DNA of 37,772 bases from Thermoleophilia bacterium (lineage in GTDB: Bacteria > Actinomycetota > Thermoleophilia > Solirubrobacterales > 70-9), in NCBI GenBank assembly GCA_016650125.1, contig JAENWT010000023.1, positions 1-37,772 on the forward strand, given 5' to 3'. This document shows, piece after piece, positions 6,911 through 16,600 of the stretch. The notes under the pieces are model-generated. The model did not search any database, was not told the origin of the DNA, and was given only the letters and a program-made list of their open reading frames with translations. A program made the translations under genes and the position numbers. The first letter of the stretch is position 1. Each line of letters starts with the position of its first letter.

Positions 6911-7624
6911 ATGGTTGCTGATGAGGACAGCGAAGGTTCTGAAGACGACGGCGGGACGTTGGCCGTACTGATCGCGGCGCGGAACGAGGCTGACTCGATT
7001 GCGGCTTCTATCGAGTCGCTGAAGGAGACTTTTCCAGGCGCGGCCCTCTGGGTGGCCGACGATGCTTCCGACGACGGCACCAATGACCTCGCGCTGGCTG
7101 CCGGCGCCCGCGTGATCCGGCGGAGCAAGGCCCACGGCAAGGGTGGCAACATGACCGCTTGTGCCGAGGCGATGCTGTCGGCCCCGGACCTTCCGGAGAC
7201 GGTGCTGCTCTGCGACGCCGACCTCGCAGTCTCGGCGGGCCAGCTGGAGCGCCTTGTCCACGCAGTCGACGACGGGGAATGCGACCTCGCCGTCGCCGCC
7301 TTCGCCCGGCGGCTCGGCGGCGGATTCGGCATCGCCCTCGGCTTCTCCCGCTGGGTCATCGAGAAGCGTTGCGGCTTCGTTGCCGACGCCCCGATCTCCG
7401 GCCAGCGGGCGATGAAGCTCGACGTGCTTCGGGCGGTTCTGCCGTTCGCGCCGGCATTCGGCATGGAGACCGGCATGACGATCGACGCCGTGCGGGCCGG
7501 CTTCCGAATAGGGGAATACGAGCTCCAGCTTGCCCACCGCGCCACCGGCAAGACGCTCGGCGGCTTCATCCACCGCTTCCGCCAGCTGGTCGACTTCGCC
7601 CGGGTCTACGTGGCCCGCAGGTGA
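6911..7624 (+). CDS. Family 2-type glycosyltransferase
   Basis: GT-A fold sugar transferase of 237 residues. ATG at 6911 (GTG 6908 just before it) is preferred. The frame stays open back through hairpins A3/A4, but those residues have no family likeness. Visible are the nucleotide-sugar strand LAVLIAARNEADSIAASI, the ADDASDDGT motif, KAHGKGGNM and the metal-binding CDADL (DxD). A later FGMETGMTIDAVRAG with an ExG-type acidic residue fits the acceptor side. No transmembrane segment is evident, so it is cytoplasmic or peripheral. Glycerol kinase starts 12 bases after its stop, so the two are likely co-transcribed. Acceptor and donor cannot be told. Confidence 0.82.
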   Translation: MVADEDSEGSEDDGGTLAVLIAARNEADSIAASIESLKETFPGAALWVADDASDDGTNDLALAAGARVIRRSKAHGKGGNMTACAEAMLSAPDLPETVLLCDADLAVSAGQLERLVHAVDDGECDLAVAAFARRLGGGFGIALGFSRWVIEKRCGFVADAPISGQRAMKLDVLRAVLPFAPAFGMETGMTIDAVRAGFRIGEYELQLAHRATGKTLGGFIHRFRQLVDFARVYVARR

Positions 7625-7636
7625 GATGCTGACCTC

Positions 7637-9097
7637 ATGATCCTCGCGATCGACCAGGGGACCACCGGCTCCACCTGCCTCGTCTTCGACGGCGACGGGC
7701 ACATCGCCGGGCGCGGCTACGCCGAGTTCGGCCAGCACTTCCCGAAGCCCGGCTGGGTCGAGCACGATGCCGAGGAGATCTGGGAGGTCACCCGCACCGT
7801 GGCGATGCGGGCGTTGGCCGGCGCCGGAATCGACGGCCGTCAACTGGATGCGATCGGGATCGCCAACCAGCGCGAGACCGTGGTCGGCTGGGACCGAAAG
7901 ACCGGCAAGCCGATCCATCACGCCCTGGTCTGGCAGGACCGGCGCGGCGCGGCGCGCTGTGACGAGCTCCGGGAAGCCGGTCACGAGCCCATGATCCGGG
8001 CCCGGACCGGGCTTGTGCTCGACCCGTACTTCTCGGCAACCAAGATCGAGTGGCTGCTCCAGAACGTCGAAGGCGCTACCCAAGCCTGCTTCGGCACCGT
8101 TGACTCCTGGCTGGTCCACAAGCTCTGCGGTGAGCACGCCACCGACTTCTCGAACGCCTCGCGCACGATGCTCTTCGACATCGCCAGGCGGCAGTGGGAT
8201 CCGGAGCTCTGCGATCTCTTCGGCGTGGATCCGGCGACCCTGCCCGAGGCGCGGCCATCGGCGGGAACCTTCGGGACGACCACCGAGTTCGGCGGTGAAG
8301 TGCCAGTGACCGGGATCGCCGGCGACCAGCAGTCGGCACTTTTCGGCCAGGCCTGCCACCAGCCCGGCATGGGCAAGAACACTTACGGAACCGGCAGCTT
8401 CGTTCTGCTCAACTCGGGTGACGAGACACCGGCGCCGGGACCGGGGCTTCTCGGCACGATCGCCTGGGGCATCGGTGAGCGGGTCACCTACGCGCTGGAA
8501 GCCTCGATCTTCGTGACCGGGGCCGCGGTCCAGTGGCTGCGCGACGGCCTCGGAGTGATCGATCGCGCCGACGAGACCGAGGCGCTGGCCGGGTCGCTCG
8601 AAAGCAACGACGGCGTGTACTTCGTGCCGGCCCTGACCGGGCTCGGCTCCCCTTACTGGGATCCGTACGCCCGGGGGACGATCGTCGGCCTGACCCGCGG
8701 GACCGGCCGGGCCCACCTCGCCCGGGCCGCGCTCGAAGCGATCGCGTACCAGACGGTCGATGCCGTTCGCGCCCAGGAGGAATGCTCGGGACAGCGGCTT
8801 GAAGTGCTGAAGGCCGACGGCGGGGCCGTCTCGAACCGCTGGCTGATGCAGTTCCAGGCCGACCTGCTCGGCGCTCCGGTCGTCATCCCGGAGATCCCGG
8901 AGACGACTGCACTGGGCGCCGCCTATCTTGCGGGAGTCGGCGCCGGCACCTGGGACCTCGGCGAGATCGCCTCGATGTGGCGGCCGAGCGAGACCTTCGA
9001 ACCGTGCATGCCCGCCGACGAGGCGGACTCGCTCCTGTCCGACTGGCACCGGGCAGTCGAGCGCTCCCGCGGCTGGGCCGGCGCGGACCCGCAGTAA
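7637..9097 (+). CDS. glpK: Glycerol kinase
   Basis: ATP + glycerol to sn-glycerol 3-phosphate, cytoplasmic, FGGY sugar-kinase fold. The N-terminal ATPase loop is LAIDQGTTGSTC, followed by QHFPKPGWVEHD, IGIANQRETVVGWDRKTG and VWQDRR, and later GIAGDQQSALFGQ, NTYGTGSFVLLN and the FVPALTGLGSPYWDP signature. All are glycerol-kinase specific within the family. Length of 486 residues is normal. It lies between a glycosyltransferase and a lysophosphatidic-acid-type acyltransferase, which fits supply of glycerol 3-phosphate for phospholipid or glycolipid synthesis. Confidence 0.95.
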   Translation: MILAIDQGTTGSTCLVFDGDGHIAGRGYAEFGQHFPKPGWVEHDAEEIWEVTRTVAMRALAGAGIDGRQLDAIGIANQRETVVGWDRKTGKPIHHALVWQDRRGAARCDELREAGHEPMIRARTGLVLDPYFSATKIEWLLQNVEGATQACFGTVDSWLVHKLCGEHATDFSNASRTMLFDIARRQWDPELCDLFGVDPATLPEARPSAGTFGTTTEFGGEVPVTGIAGDQQSALFGQACHQPGMGKNTYGTGSFVLLNSGDETPAPGPGLLGTIAWGIGERVTYALEASIFVTGAAVQWLRDGLGVIDRADETEALAGSLESNDGVYFVPALTGLGSPYWDPYARGTIVGLTRGTGRAHLARAALEAIAYQTVDAVRAQEECSGQRLEVLKADGGAVSNRWLMQFQADLLGAPVVIPEIPETTALGAAYLAGVGAGTWDLGEIASMWRPSETFEPCMPADEADSLLSDWHRAVERSRGWAGADPQ

Positions 9098-9133
9098 CCC
9101 GCGAGCGATTCCGGGGATAGTGTCTTTTACGCC

Positions 9134-9910
9134 ATGTCCGAACTCCCCCCGCAGGTCTACAAGGACCCGAGACCAGCCGAGTACTTCGACCAGTTTCACG
9201 AGCGGGCACGGACCAAGGATCCGAACTTCGTGTACGAGCTGGTGCGGGCCGTTCTCAGCCCGGTCGCGGTCGGCCTTTACCGGACCCGGGCCATCGGAAC
9301 CGAGAACGTTCCAGCGGAAGGCGCGGTCCTGATCACGCCAAACCACTTCAGCCAGATGGACCACTTCTTCGTCGGCGTCTACCTGCGCCGGAAGATGCGG
9401 TTCATGGCCAAGTCCCAGCTCTTCGGCCCGCCGGTCCTGACCCCGATCTTCAGCCACGGCGGAGTCTTCCCGGTTCGACGCGGTTACCGCGACGACGAAG
9501 CCTTCAAGACCGTCGACGCGATCTTCGAGCGCGGCGGTTCGGTACTCGTCTACGCCGAGGGCGGGCGCTCGCGCACCGGCGGACTGGGCGAGCCACGGCC
9601 CGGCATCGGCAAGATCGCGCTCGAGTCCGGAGTGCCGGTGGTGCCGGTGGCGATCTACGCGACCCGGTCGAAACGCCCCTGGAGGAAGTTCACCTTCCCC
9701 AAGGTGACCGTCCAGTTCGGTGAGCCGATCACTTTCCCGCCGGTCGAGGAACCGACCCGCGAGCAGCAGATGGAGATCTCGCGCAATGTCTTCGACCAGG
9801 TCCGGCGCATGTACGACGGACTGAAGGAAAAGGGGGGCCGTCAGGTCAAGCGGGAACTGCGGGAGCAGAAGCGGCTCGGATCCGGCGCGGCCGGATCGGG
9901 CAACGGCTGA
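9134..9910 (+). CDS. 1-acyl-sn-glycerol-3-phosphate acyltransferase (PlsC family)
   Basis: Membrane-associated acyltransferase that would add the second acyl chain to lysophosphatidate, or a relative acting on another acceptor. The catalytic NHxxxxD box is NHFSQMD, the glycerol-phosphate site is VYAEGGRSRTGGLGEPRPG, and a third block GVPVVPVAIYATRS follows. Length of 258 residues is typical. The C-terminal 25 residues are basic (KEKGGRQVKRELREQKR), which suits binding to acidic membrane lipids. The gene starts 36 bases after glycerol kinase and converges on the MBL hydrolase gene with a 3-base gap. Confidence 0.9.
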   Translation: MSELPPQVYKDPRPAEYFDQFHERARTKDPNFVYELVRAVLSPVAVGLYRTRAIGTENVPAEGAVLITPNHFSQMDHFFVGVYLRRKMRFMAKSQLFGPPVLTPIFSHGGVFPVRRGYRDDEAFKTVDAIFERGGSVLVYAEGGRSRTGGLGEPRPGIGKIALESGVPVVPVAIYATRSKRPWRKFTFPKVTVQFGEPITFPPVEEPTREQQMEISRNVFDQVRRMYDGLKEKGGRQVKRELREQKRLGSGAAGSGNG

Positions 9911-9913
9911 TCG

Positions 9914-10819
9914 CTACTCGTATATTTCCGGAGCGTTCTCGTAGAACTCCGGGTCGTGGCCGGGCGTGATCACGGAATTCGGGTACTGGCTGTGGAAGAG
10001 CCGCAGCTCCTGAAGGCTGCGCTTGAAGTTGTGGCGGTCGGTGGTCTTGCCGGGCAGGTCGGAGCCCGGTTCGAGCTGGTTCTCGAGGTAGATGGCGTCG
10101 CCGGCTATCACCATGTCGTTGTCCTTCAGCCTCAAGATGACCGACTGATGGCCCGCCGTGTGCCCCGGTGTGGAGGCGAGCCGGATCGAGCCGTCGCCGA
10201 ATAGGTCGATCGTGCGGCCGAAGCTCGCGTATGAATTGACGTCGTTGCCATCGAAGGAGACGGTGCGGAAATCGAAGGCGTAGTCGAACTGCTGGCGGCG
10301 GTAGCCCTTGGAGAAAGCGAAGGCGCCGGTGGTGGCGGCTTCCCATTCGTTGGCTGTCACGATGAAGGTCGCGTCGGGGAAGTCGGCGATCGCCGAGGCG
10401 TGGTCGATGTGAAGGTGGGTCATGATCACCAGTCGGATCGAGCCGGGATCGACGCCCTTGGCCCGGAGCTGCGACGAGACATCGTCACCGTGGGCCACTT
10501 CCGGCTTGTAGAACCAGGTACCGATCCGGCCGAGGTTCTGGACCGGGTCGCTGGCCATTGACGGATGGAGACCGGTGTCGACCAGGATCGGGCCGACCTT
10601 CGGATGGCGGATCAGAAAGGCGGGGATCGGAGACGGGGTGTTGTCGCCACGGGAGGCCCGCAGCAGCTTGAGCGTGCCAACTTCGCCACCGGCGTTCGCA
10701 TGCAGGATGTCCGGCGACCCGAAGCTGCCGGTGATCATCGGCTCGACCGTGACCGCGGAACCGGGCGCCCCGCCCGGAAGCGGGGTGTCGAGAAGCCGGG
10801 GTTCAGCCTGGACCGACAT
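9914..10819 (-). CDS. Metallo-beta-lactamase-fold hydrolase, N-acyl-homoserine-lactonase-like
   Basis: Di-zinc hydrolase of 301 residues. Metal-binding motifs in order: HLHIDH (HxHxDH, residues 135-140), STPGHTAGHQSV, VIAGDAIYLE and the C-terminal GHDPEFY. The combination of PILVDTGLHPS, MTHLHIDHAS and TPGHTAGHQS is that of AHL-lactonase-like members, which open the lactone ring of quorum signals. Many such proteins act on other lactones or esters, so the substrate is uncertain. No signal peptide is seen. The gene faces the SDR at 10869, sharing a 49-base divergent promoter region. Confidence 0.85.
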   Translation of the reverse strand: MSVQAEPRLLDTPLPGGAPGSAVTVEPMITGSFGSPDILHANAGGEVGTLKLLRASRGDNTPSPIPAFLIRHPKVGPILVDTGLHPSMASDPVQNLGRIGTWFYKPEVAHGDDVSSQLRAKGVDPGSIRLVIMTHLHIDHASAIADFPDATFIVTANEWEAATTGAFAFSKGYRRQQFDYAFDFRTVSFDGNDVNSYASFGRTIDLFGDGSIRLASTPGHTAGHQSVILRLKDNDMVIAGDAIYLENQLEPGSDLPGKTTDRHNFKRSLQELRLFHSQYPNSVITPGHDPEFYENAPEIYE

Positions 10820-10868
10820 TCTGCGACCCTATAGCGGCTGGCCGCGCCGACCGGGTCCGGTGTAAATC

Positions 10869-11717
10869 ATGGGTGAATCCTTACGATCACGAATTTTCCG
10901 CGACAACCTGCTCGAGGGCAGGGTGGTCGTGATCTCCGGGGCTGGATCCGGCCTCGGCCGCGAGGCCGCACTGGAGATGATCAGGCTCGGCGCGACCGTG
11001 GTTGGCTGCGGCCGCCGGACGGAACCGCTCGAGGAGACCGCAGTCCTCGCGGAAGGGCTGCCCGGAAAGTTCGAGCACGCCGCACTCGACATCCGCGAGG
11101 AAGAGAACGTGGACCGGTTCTTCGACGACCTGATCCAGCGACACGGCCGTCTGGACACCCTCGTCAACAACGCCGGCGGCCAGTTTCTCAGCCCGGCCGA
11201 GGCGATCACGCCGAAAGGCTTCCGGACCGTGATCGAGCTGAACATCACCGGCACCTGGCTGATGACCCACGCCGCGGCGACCAAGGCTTTCATTCCCCAG
11301 GGAAGCGGCACCGTTTTGAGCATCACGCTTTCCCCGCACGGCGGCATGCCCGGCATGGTCCATTCCGGAGCGGCCCGGGCGGCGGTCGAGAACATGATGA
11401 AGACGCTGGCGACCGAATGGTCGCGGTTCGGCATCCGTACCTGCGCCATCGCCGCCGGCCAGTTCGCAACCGACACCTTCGTCAACAAGTACCCCAAGGA
11501 GATCGTCGAAGGCGTCCACCGGTCGATCCCCATGGGCCGGGTCGGCGAGTCCGAAGAGATGGCCTGGCTGCTGGCGTTCCTCGCCAGCGACGCGGGCGCC
11601 TTCCACTCTGGTTCGGTGATCACGCTCGACGGCGCACGCGACAACTGGTTCGGCCCGTGGCCGCCGTCGGCGATCGTCGGCGAGAGCGGCGAACCGCCGT
11701 CAGAAGCCCGGAAATGA
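10869..11717 (+). CDS. SDR oxidoreductase resembling trans-2-enoyl-CoA / 2,4-dienoyl-CoA reductases
   Basis: NAD(P)-binding Rossmann enzyme of 282 residues. The nucleotide loop is VVVISGAGSGLGREA, followed by the NNAGGQF motif. At the usual YxxxK catalytic site the sequence is HSGAARAAVENM: the Tyr is Ser and the Lys is Arg. That form is known from the peroxisomal trans-2-enoyl-CoA reductase/dienoyl-CoA reductase branch, where catalysis differs from classical SDRs. The C-terminus, after the conserved ITLDGARDNW, is a Pro-rich tail. The stop codon overlaps the start of the M1 peptidase gene (ATGA), so the two are translationally coupled, although their products act in different compartments. 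Confidence 0.82.
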   Translation: MGESLRSRIFRDNLLEGRVVVISGAGSGLGREAALEMIRLGATVVGCGRRTEPLEETAVLAEGLPGKFEHAALDIREEENVDRFFDDLIQRHGRLDTLVNNAGGQFLSPAEAITPKGFRTVIELNITGTWLMTHAAATKAFIPQGSGTVLSITLSPHGGMPGMVHSGAARAAVENMMKTLATEWSRFGIRTCAIAAGQFATDTFVNKYPKEIVEGVHRSIPMGRVGESEEMAWLLAFLASDAGAFHSGSVITLDGARDNWFGPWPPSAIVGESGEPPSEARK

Positions 11718-13582
11718 AAAAGGCCGTCGTCATATTGGCGGCGGTCCTGGCTGGATGCGTCCTGGTTTTGCCGCAGTCGTCGGCCGCCGCTCCGAAAATC
11801 GCCCTCTCGAAGCTGCATGCGCCGAAGAAGATGACCATCGACAGCCGGTACACCGTCTCGGGGCGGCTGACCAACCGGAAGTCGCGGTCGGTGAAGGGCC
11901 CGGTCAAGGTTTCCTTCTCGACCGTGAACGGCAAGCTCGGTCCGTACATCATCGGCAAGCGCACTTTCAAGGTGAAGAAGAAGTCCAGGCGCCAGTTCAA
12001 AGTCCCGATCACGGCGAAGGCTCCTTACGGGCCCGGGGCCATCCTGGTCGTCGCCTGCTTCAAGGGGTCCTGCAAGACGAAGCGAACCACTCTCGTCGAG
12101 AAGACCGGACCGACCGGACCGACCGGACCGACCGAGCCGCAGGACCCGGGAGCCCCGTTCGTGGTCGGAGCACCTTCTGCCGGTGACGCGCTGTTCCCGG
12201 TCATCGGCAACGGCGGCTATGACGCCACCAACTACGACATCCACCTCGACTACAACCCGATCAGCAATGTGTTCAACCCGGGCACTTACTCGACGATGAC
12301 CGCTACGGCCACCGACGACCTCTGGAAGTTCAGCCTGGACTTCCAGGGTCCCGAGATCGAGAGCGTCGAAGTCAACGGCACGCCGTCGTTTTACGAGCGT
12401 GACGAGACCAAACTGATCGTTGCACCTCCCGATCCGATCAGCGACGGCGATTCATTCGAAGTGACCGTCCATTACGACGGCTACGTGAACCACATCACCG
12501 ATCCAGACGACTCGAGGGAGGGCTGGGTCAGGGCTTGCCGTTCCGGCGATCCGTCCCCGACCCAGACGGACTGCTTCGGTTCCTTCACGGTGAGCGAGCC
12601 GGTCGGCGCCGAGAGCTGGTTCCCGAACAACAACATCCCCGCTGACAAGGCGACCTTCGACACCACTACGAAGGTGCCAACAGAAGCCGGAGCAAACGCC
12701 TGGACCGCGCTCGGCACCGGCGAGTTCATGTCCAAGATCGCAAATGCCGGAACCGGAAAGACCACCTGGAAATGGAGGGAGACGCTGCCAACTTCCACCT
12801 ACCTGACCACGGGTTCCGTGGGGCGCTACTCGTACACAGTCGGCTCGATGATTGATACGTCGAACAACGCCACGATCCCGCTCTACAACGCCTACGACCT
12901 GTCGGCCAATCCCGCCGAGGTACTGTCGATGACCACTGCGTTCGCCGCCCAGTCGCCGATCATCAACCAGTTCTCGTCGCTGTTCGGTCCCTATCCGCTG
13001 AACTCGGGCGGTCTGCTGGGGGCGAAGACGACGGGTGTCGGGTATTACCTCGAGAACCAGGGCAAGATCCATTCACCGAGCCCGTCGATCCCGCTTGATG
13101 TGCTGGCCCACGAGGTCGTCCACCAGTGGTTCGGTGACGCGGTCGGCCCGAAATCCTGGAACCAGATCTGGTTCAACGAAGGCTGGGCACAGTGGGGCGA
13201 GTGGTACTACGGCTCGCCGGCCACGCCGGCCGCCCAGTTCACGCTCATCTACGCAACGGCGGAGGAGTCCGATTGGGACATCCCGCCGGGAACGCTGCTG
13301 AACGATCCGGCGAACCTGTTCGCGGAGTTCCCGACCTACACCAGGCCGGGCATGATGATCGAGGGGTACCGCCAGATCGTCGGCGATACGAAGTTCTTCG
13401 ATTTCGCGAAGCAGCTCCAGACCGCCTTCGCATACTCGACCGTGGACACGTCGGACTTTATCGACCTCGCCCTGATCGAGAGCGGGTTCAGCGGGGCTGA
13501 GCTCACGCTTCTCGGCGACTACTTCGACCAGTGGCTGTTCTCGACTGACAAGCCGACCATCACCCCGGCCAGCTTCCCCTAG
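11714..13582 (+). CDS. Exported M1-family zinc metallopeptidase with N-terminal Ig-like domain
   Basis: Aminopeptidase-type gluzincin of 622 residues acting outside the cell. The ATG at 11714 overlaps the SDR stop and begins a signal peptide (MKKAVVILAAVLAGC) with a possible lipobox LAGC, Cys15, so a lipoprotein is possible; an alternative cleavage site is SSAAAPK. Residues about 30-130 are a basic Ig-like domain, joined by a GPT-repeat linker to the M1 N-terminal beta domain. The catalytic site is HEVVHQWFGD (H466, E467, H470) with the third ligand E489 in IWFNEGWAQWG, i.e. HExxHx18E. The aminopeptidase GxMEN motif is replaced by GYYLENQG, so exopeptidase specificity may differ. Confidence 0.88.
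   Translation: MKKAVVILAAVLAGCVLVLPQSSAAAPKIALSKLHAPKKMTIDSRYTVSGRLTNRKSRSVKGPVKVSFSTVNGKLGPYIIGKRTFKVKKKSRRQFKVPITAKAPYGPGAILVVACFKGSCKTKRTTLVEKTGPTGPTGPTEPQDPGAPFVVGAPSAGDALFPVIGNGGYDATNYDIHLDYNPISNVFNPGTYSTMTATATDDLWKFSLDFQGPEIESVEVNGTPSFYERDETKLIVAPPDPISDGDSFEVTVHYDGYVNHITDPDDSREGWVRACRSGDPSPTQTDCFGSFTVSEPVGAESWFPNNNIPADKATFDTTTKVPTEAGANAWTALGTGEFMSKIANAGTGKTTWKWRETLPTSTYLTTGSVGRYSYTVGSMIDTSNNATIPLYNAYDLSANPAEVLSMTTAFAAQSPIINQFSSLFGPYPLNSGGLLGAKTTGVGYYLENQGKIHSPSPSIPLDVLAHEVVHQWFGDAVGPKSWNQIWFNEGWAQWGEWYYGSPATPAAQFTLIYATAEESDWDIPPGTLLNDPANLFAEFPTYTRPGMMIEGYRQIVGDTKFFDFAKQLQTAFAYSTVDTSDFIDLALIESGFSGAELTLLGDYFDQWLFSTDKPTITPASFP
12103..12135 (+). repeat. 9-bp tandem repeat coding a Gly-Pro-Thr linker
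   Basis: Three exact copies of ACCGGACCG (plus a partial fourth) encode GPTGPTGPT between the Ig-like domain and the catalytic part of the M1 peptidase. A collagen-like, extended spacer; the copy number may vary by slippage. Confidence 0.8.
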
Positions 13583-13689
13583 GCAAGTCGCACCTCGGCA
13601 CCATTTGAGTACGGGGTGTTTACGGACACTCCGAAGTGGGAATCAAGCAGGTAAGTCCTGTCGTCGAATTACGGGTGAGGGGTATCGCG

Positions 13690-16600
13690 TTGAAGAAATG
13701 GCTGATGGCCACGTGTTTCGTCCTTGTGGGAACTTTCAGCGGCATCGCGGCCGCGTCGGCGCGGGATTTCAACGCGCCCGCTTCGAATGATTCTTCGCAG
13801 CAGTTCCCGAACCTGCTGAACCTGCCACCGAACGTCCAACGGGCCGACACGCCGAACGACCCCGGCTACGACCCGGCCGAGCCCGATGACGAAGACGGAG
13901 GCACCGCCACCAACCTCTACGACGAGCGGTTCGACCTCTTCGGCTTCCCGGCGGCGCAGACCAGGTCGACCACGCTCTACCGGCAGGGCCCGAACGCCCT
14001 CAAGGGGATGGTCTCCGGCTTCAACGCCGCCGGCGCCTGGAAGGTGACCCGCGGGCGTCCCGACGTCGGCATCGCCGTGATGGACACCGGCATCAAGTGG
14101 GACAAGGAGAGTGTGCGCCTGCAGATCCGTCTGAATCGCCAGGAGCTGCCCAAGCCGAAGCATTCCGGCGGCGGCGACTGTGTCCAGTACGACTGCAACT
14201 CCGACGCCGCTTTCAACGTCGCCGATTATGTCGACGACCCCCGGGTCAGCCACACCGCGGGGCCGCACGGCTCGGCCCAGATCGACGCCGAGGACCTGAT
14301 CTTCACTTTCTCCACCGGGACCGACGGTGACAGCAACGGCTACATCGACGACATCGCCGGCTGGGACTTCTTCGACAACGACAACAACCCTTACGACGCC
14401 TCGAGCTACTTCGCGGCGGCCGGCCATGGCAGCGGCCGGGCCGAGAACGCGGTCGAGCGCGGCAACGACGGCGCGGGGGAGATCGGCACCTGCCCGAACT
14501 GCCAGGTCCTGCCGATCCGGACCTGGGACACCTTCGTCTCGGACGGCAACACGATCGGTATGGGCATGCTCTACGCGACCGACATCGGCGTCGACGTGAT
14601 CATCGCCGCCAACGGCTCGATCTACCACTCGGCCTTCGCCGAGGCCGCCTCGCAGTACGCGTACGACCACGGCGTCGTCCAGACCTATTCCGGCGACGAC
14701 CTCAACACGGCCAACCACAACTACCCGGCCAACTACGGCCACGCGATGCTGATCCAGGGCGTATCCACTGACACCGAAGGCCTCGGCGCCGACGCCGAGG
14801 ATCTCCGTCCGGCGCTTTGCGGACCGCCGCTTTCGGCGCTCGGTGCCTGCTTCGGCTCGACCCTTCCGGTCGGCACCTACTTCCGCGGGGCCAACACGAC
14901 CCAGTTCGGCGGCAAGAGCTCGATCGCGATGGAAGGGGCGACCGGCTCCGAGAACACCGGCAAGGCCGGTGGCGCCGCGGGCCTGGTTATCAGCGCCGCG
15001 CGCGATCACGGCGTCGATCTCACCCCGGACGAAACGAGGGCGATCCTCGAGCAGACCGCGGAGCGCGTAGTCGGCTCCGCCACCGATCCGGCCAGTAACG
15101 TCGCCGGACTCGGCGTGGCCGATCCCGGCGCCAGTCCGTCTGCTCCGCCGGAGTCGCAGTGGACTCCTCACTTCGGCTGGGGCCGCGCCAACCTCGGTGA
15201 CGCAATCAAGGTCGCGGCTGGCAACGACGTGCCGCCCGAAGCGGCGATCGATTCCCCGGACTGGTACTCGCCTGTCACCGGCGACGAATTACATGTCACC
15301 GGGCTGGCCAAGGCGCGGTTCGCCGACAGCGGCGGCAGCTTCGACTGGAAGCTCGAGTGGGGCGCGGGTCAGGCGCCGGCAAGCTGGAACGCGGTGGCCC
15401 AGGGCAGCTCAACCGGCCCGGTCACGAACTTCGGCACGATCGACCTGGACCAGGTGCGCACGGCGCTCGCTTCGTACACGTCGCCGGTGGATTCGGGCGG
15501 CCCGGTGAATTCGCTGAGTGAAGGCGATCCGCTCCGGCACGAATTCGCGGTCCGGCTGATCGTCACCGGCGACGGCATAAACACCCCCGGGATCGATCGA
15601 CGCGTCTTCACTTCCGCCAAGGATCCCGACCTGCGGAACGGCTTCCCGAAGCGCCTCGGCACGGGTGGCGAGGCGCCGATCCGTTACGCCGACCTGAATG
15701 GCGACAGCACCCAGGAACTGATTGTTCCGACCATGGCCGGAGAGGTCCACGCTTACGAGCCCGACGGCAGCGAACTGCCCGGCTGGCCGGTGCGCACGGA
15801 ACTCATGCGAAACGGCGCGGGCCATGAGGACTCGGCCGGATTCTCCGCTCTGGCTGACGAAACTCCGCCCCGGGAACCGCCTCGCGGCCCGGTTGTGGCC
15901 GACCTCGACGACGATGGCGAGGTCGAACTGATCACCGCGGCCGGGGTCCACATCTACGCCTGGGAGGCCGACGGTTCGCTCCGGTCCGGATTCCCGGTCA
16001 GCTCGGGCCTCAACCGCTGCGACCAGTCGCTGCAGAGCCAGCCGCTCTCGCACCCGAAGTGCGGCTTCATCGCCAGCCCGGCGGTCGCGCGACTGCGCGG
16101 CGAGGACGCACCGCTCGACATCGTCATTCCCGGTCTCGACGGTTATCTCTACGCCTTCACAGGAAAAGGCGAGCCCGTTCCCGGCTACCCGGTGCGGCTG
16201 GTTGACCCGGACGTCCCGGCCAACGAGCAGATGCTCGCCGAGTCGATCAACCCGCCGGCGATCGGCGACCTGAACGACGACGGTCGCGACGACGTCGTCG
16301 TTTCCACCAATGAGACTTACGCCGCTCAGGCGCCGGACTTCACGAGCATCAGCCAGGGATTCCTCGGGGCCGGCCTGACCGACATCCTCGCCAACGCCGC
16401 CGGTGGCTCGACCCGTGTCTACGCGGTCGATTCGCGCGGCACCGGCTTCACCGGCAACGGCGGCAGGGCTTACCTGCCGAACTGGCCGATCAAGCTGAAC
16501 GGGGCGATCCAGACGACCCTCCCGCTGATCGGACCGGGCCAGGATCCGTCGATCGCAACGATCGACGGCGAGAAGCGCATCATCGCGTCGGCGACCGGCT

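Noticed and set aside
6824-9457. 877-codon open frame on the minus strand
   Set aside because: It is antisense to glycosyltransferase, glycerol kinase and acyltransferase genes, has low-complexity R/G/E/L composition and no domain; a GC-rich codon shadow.
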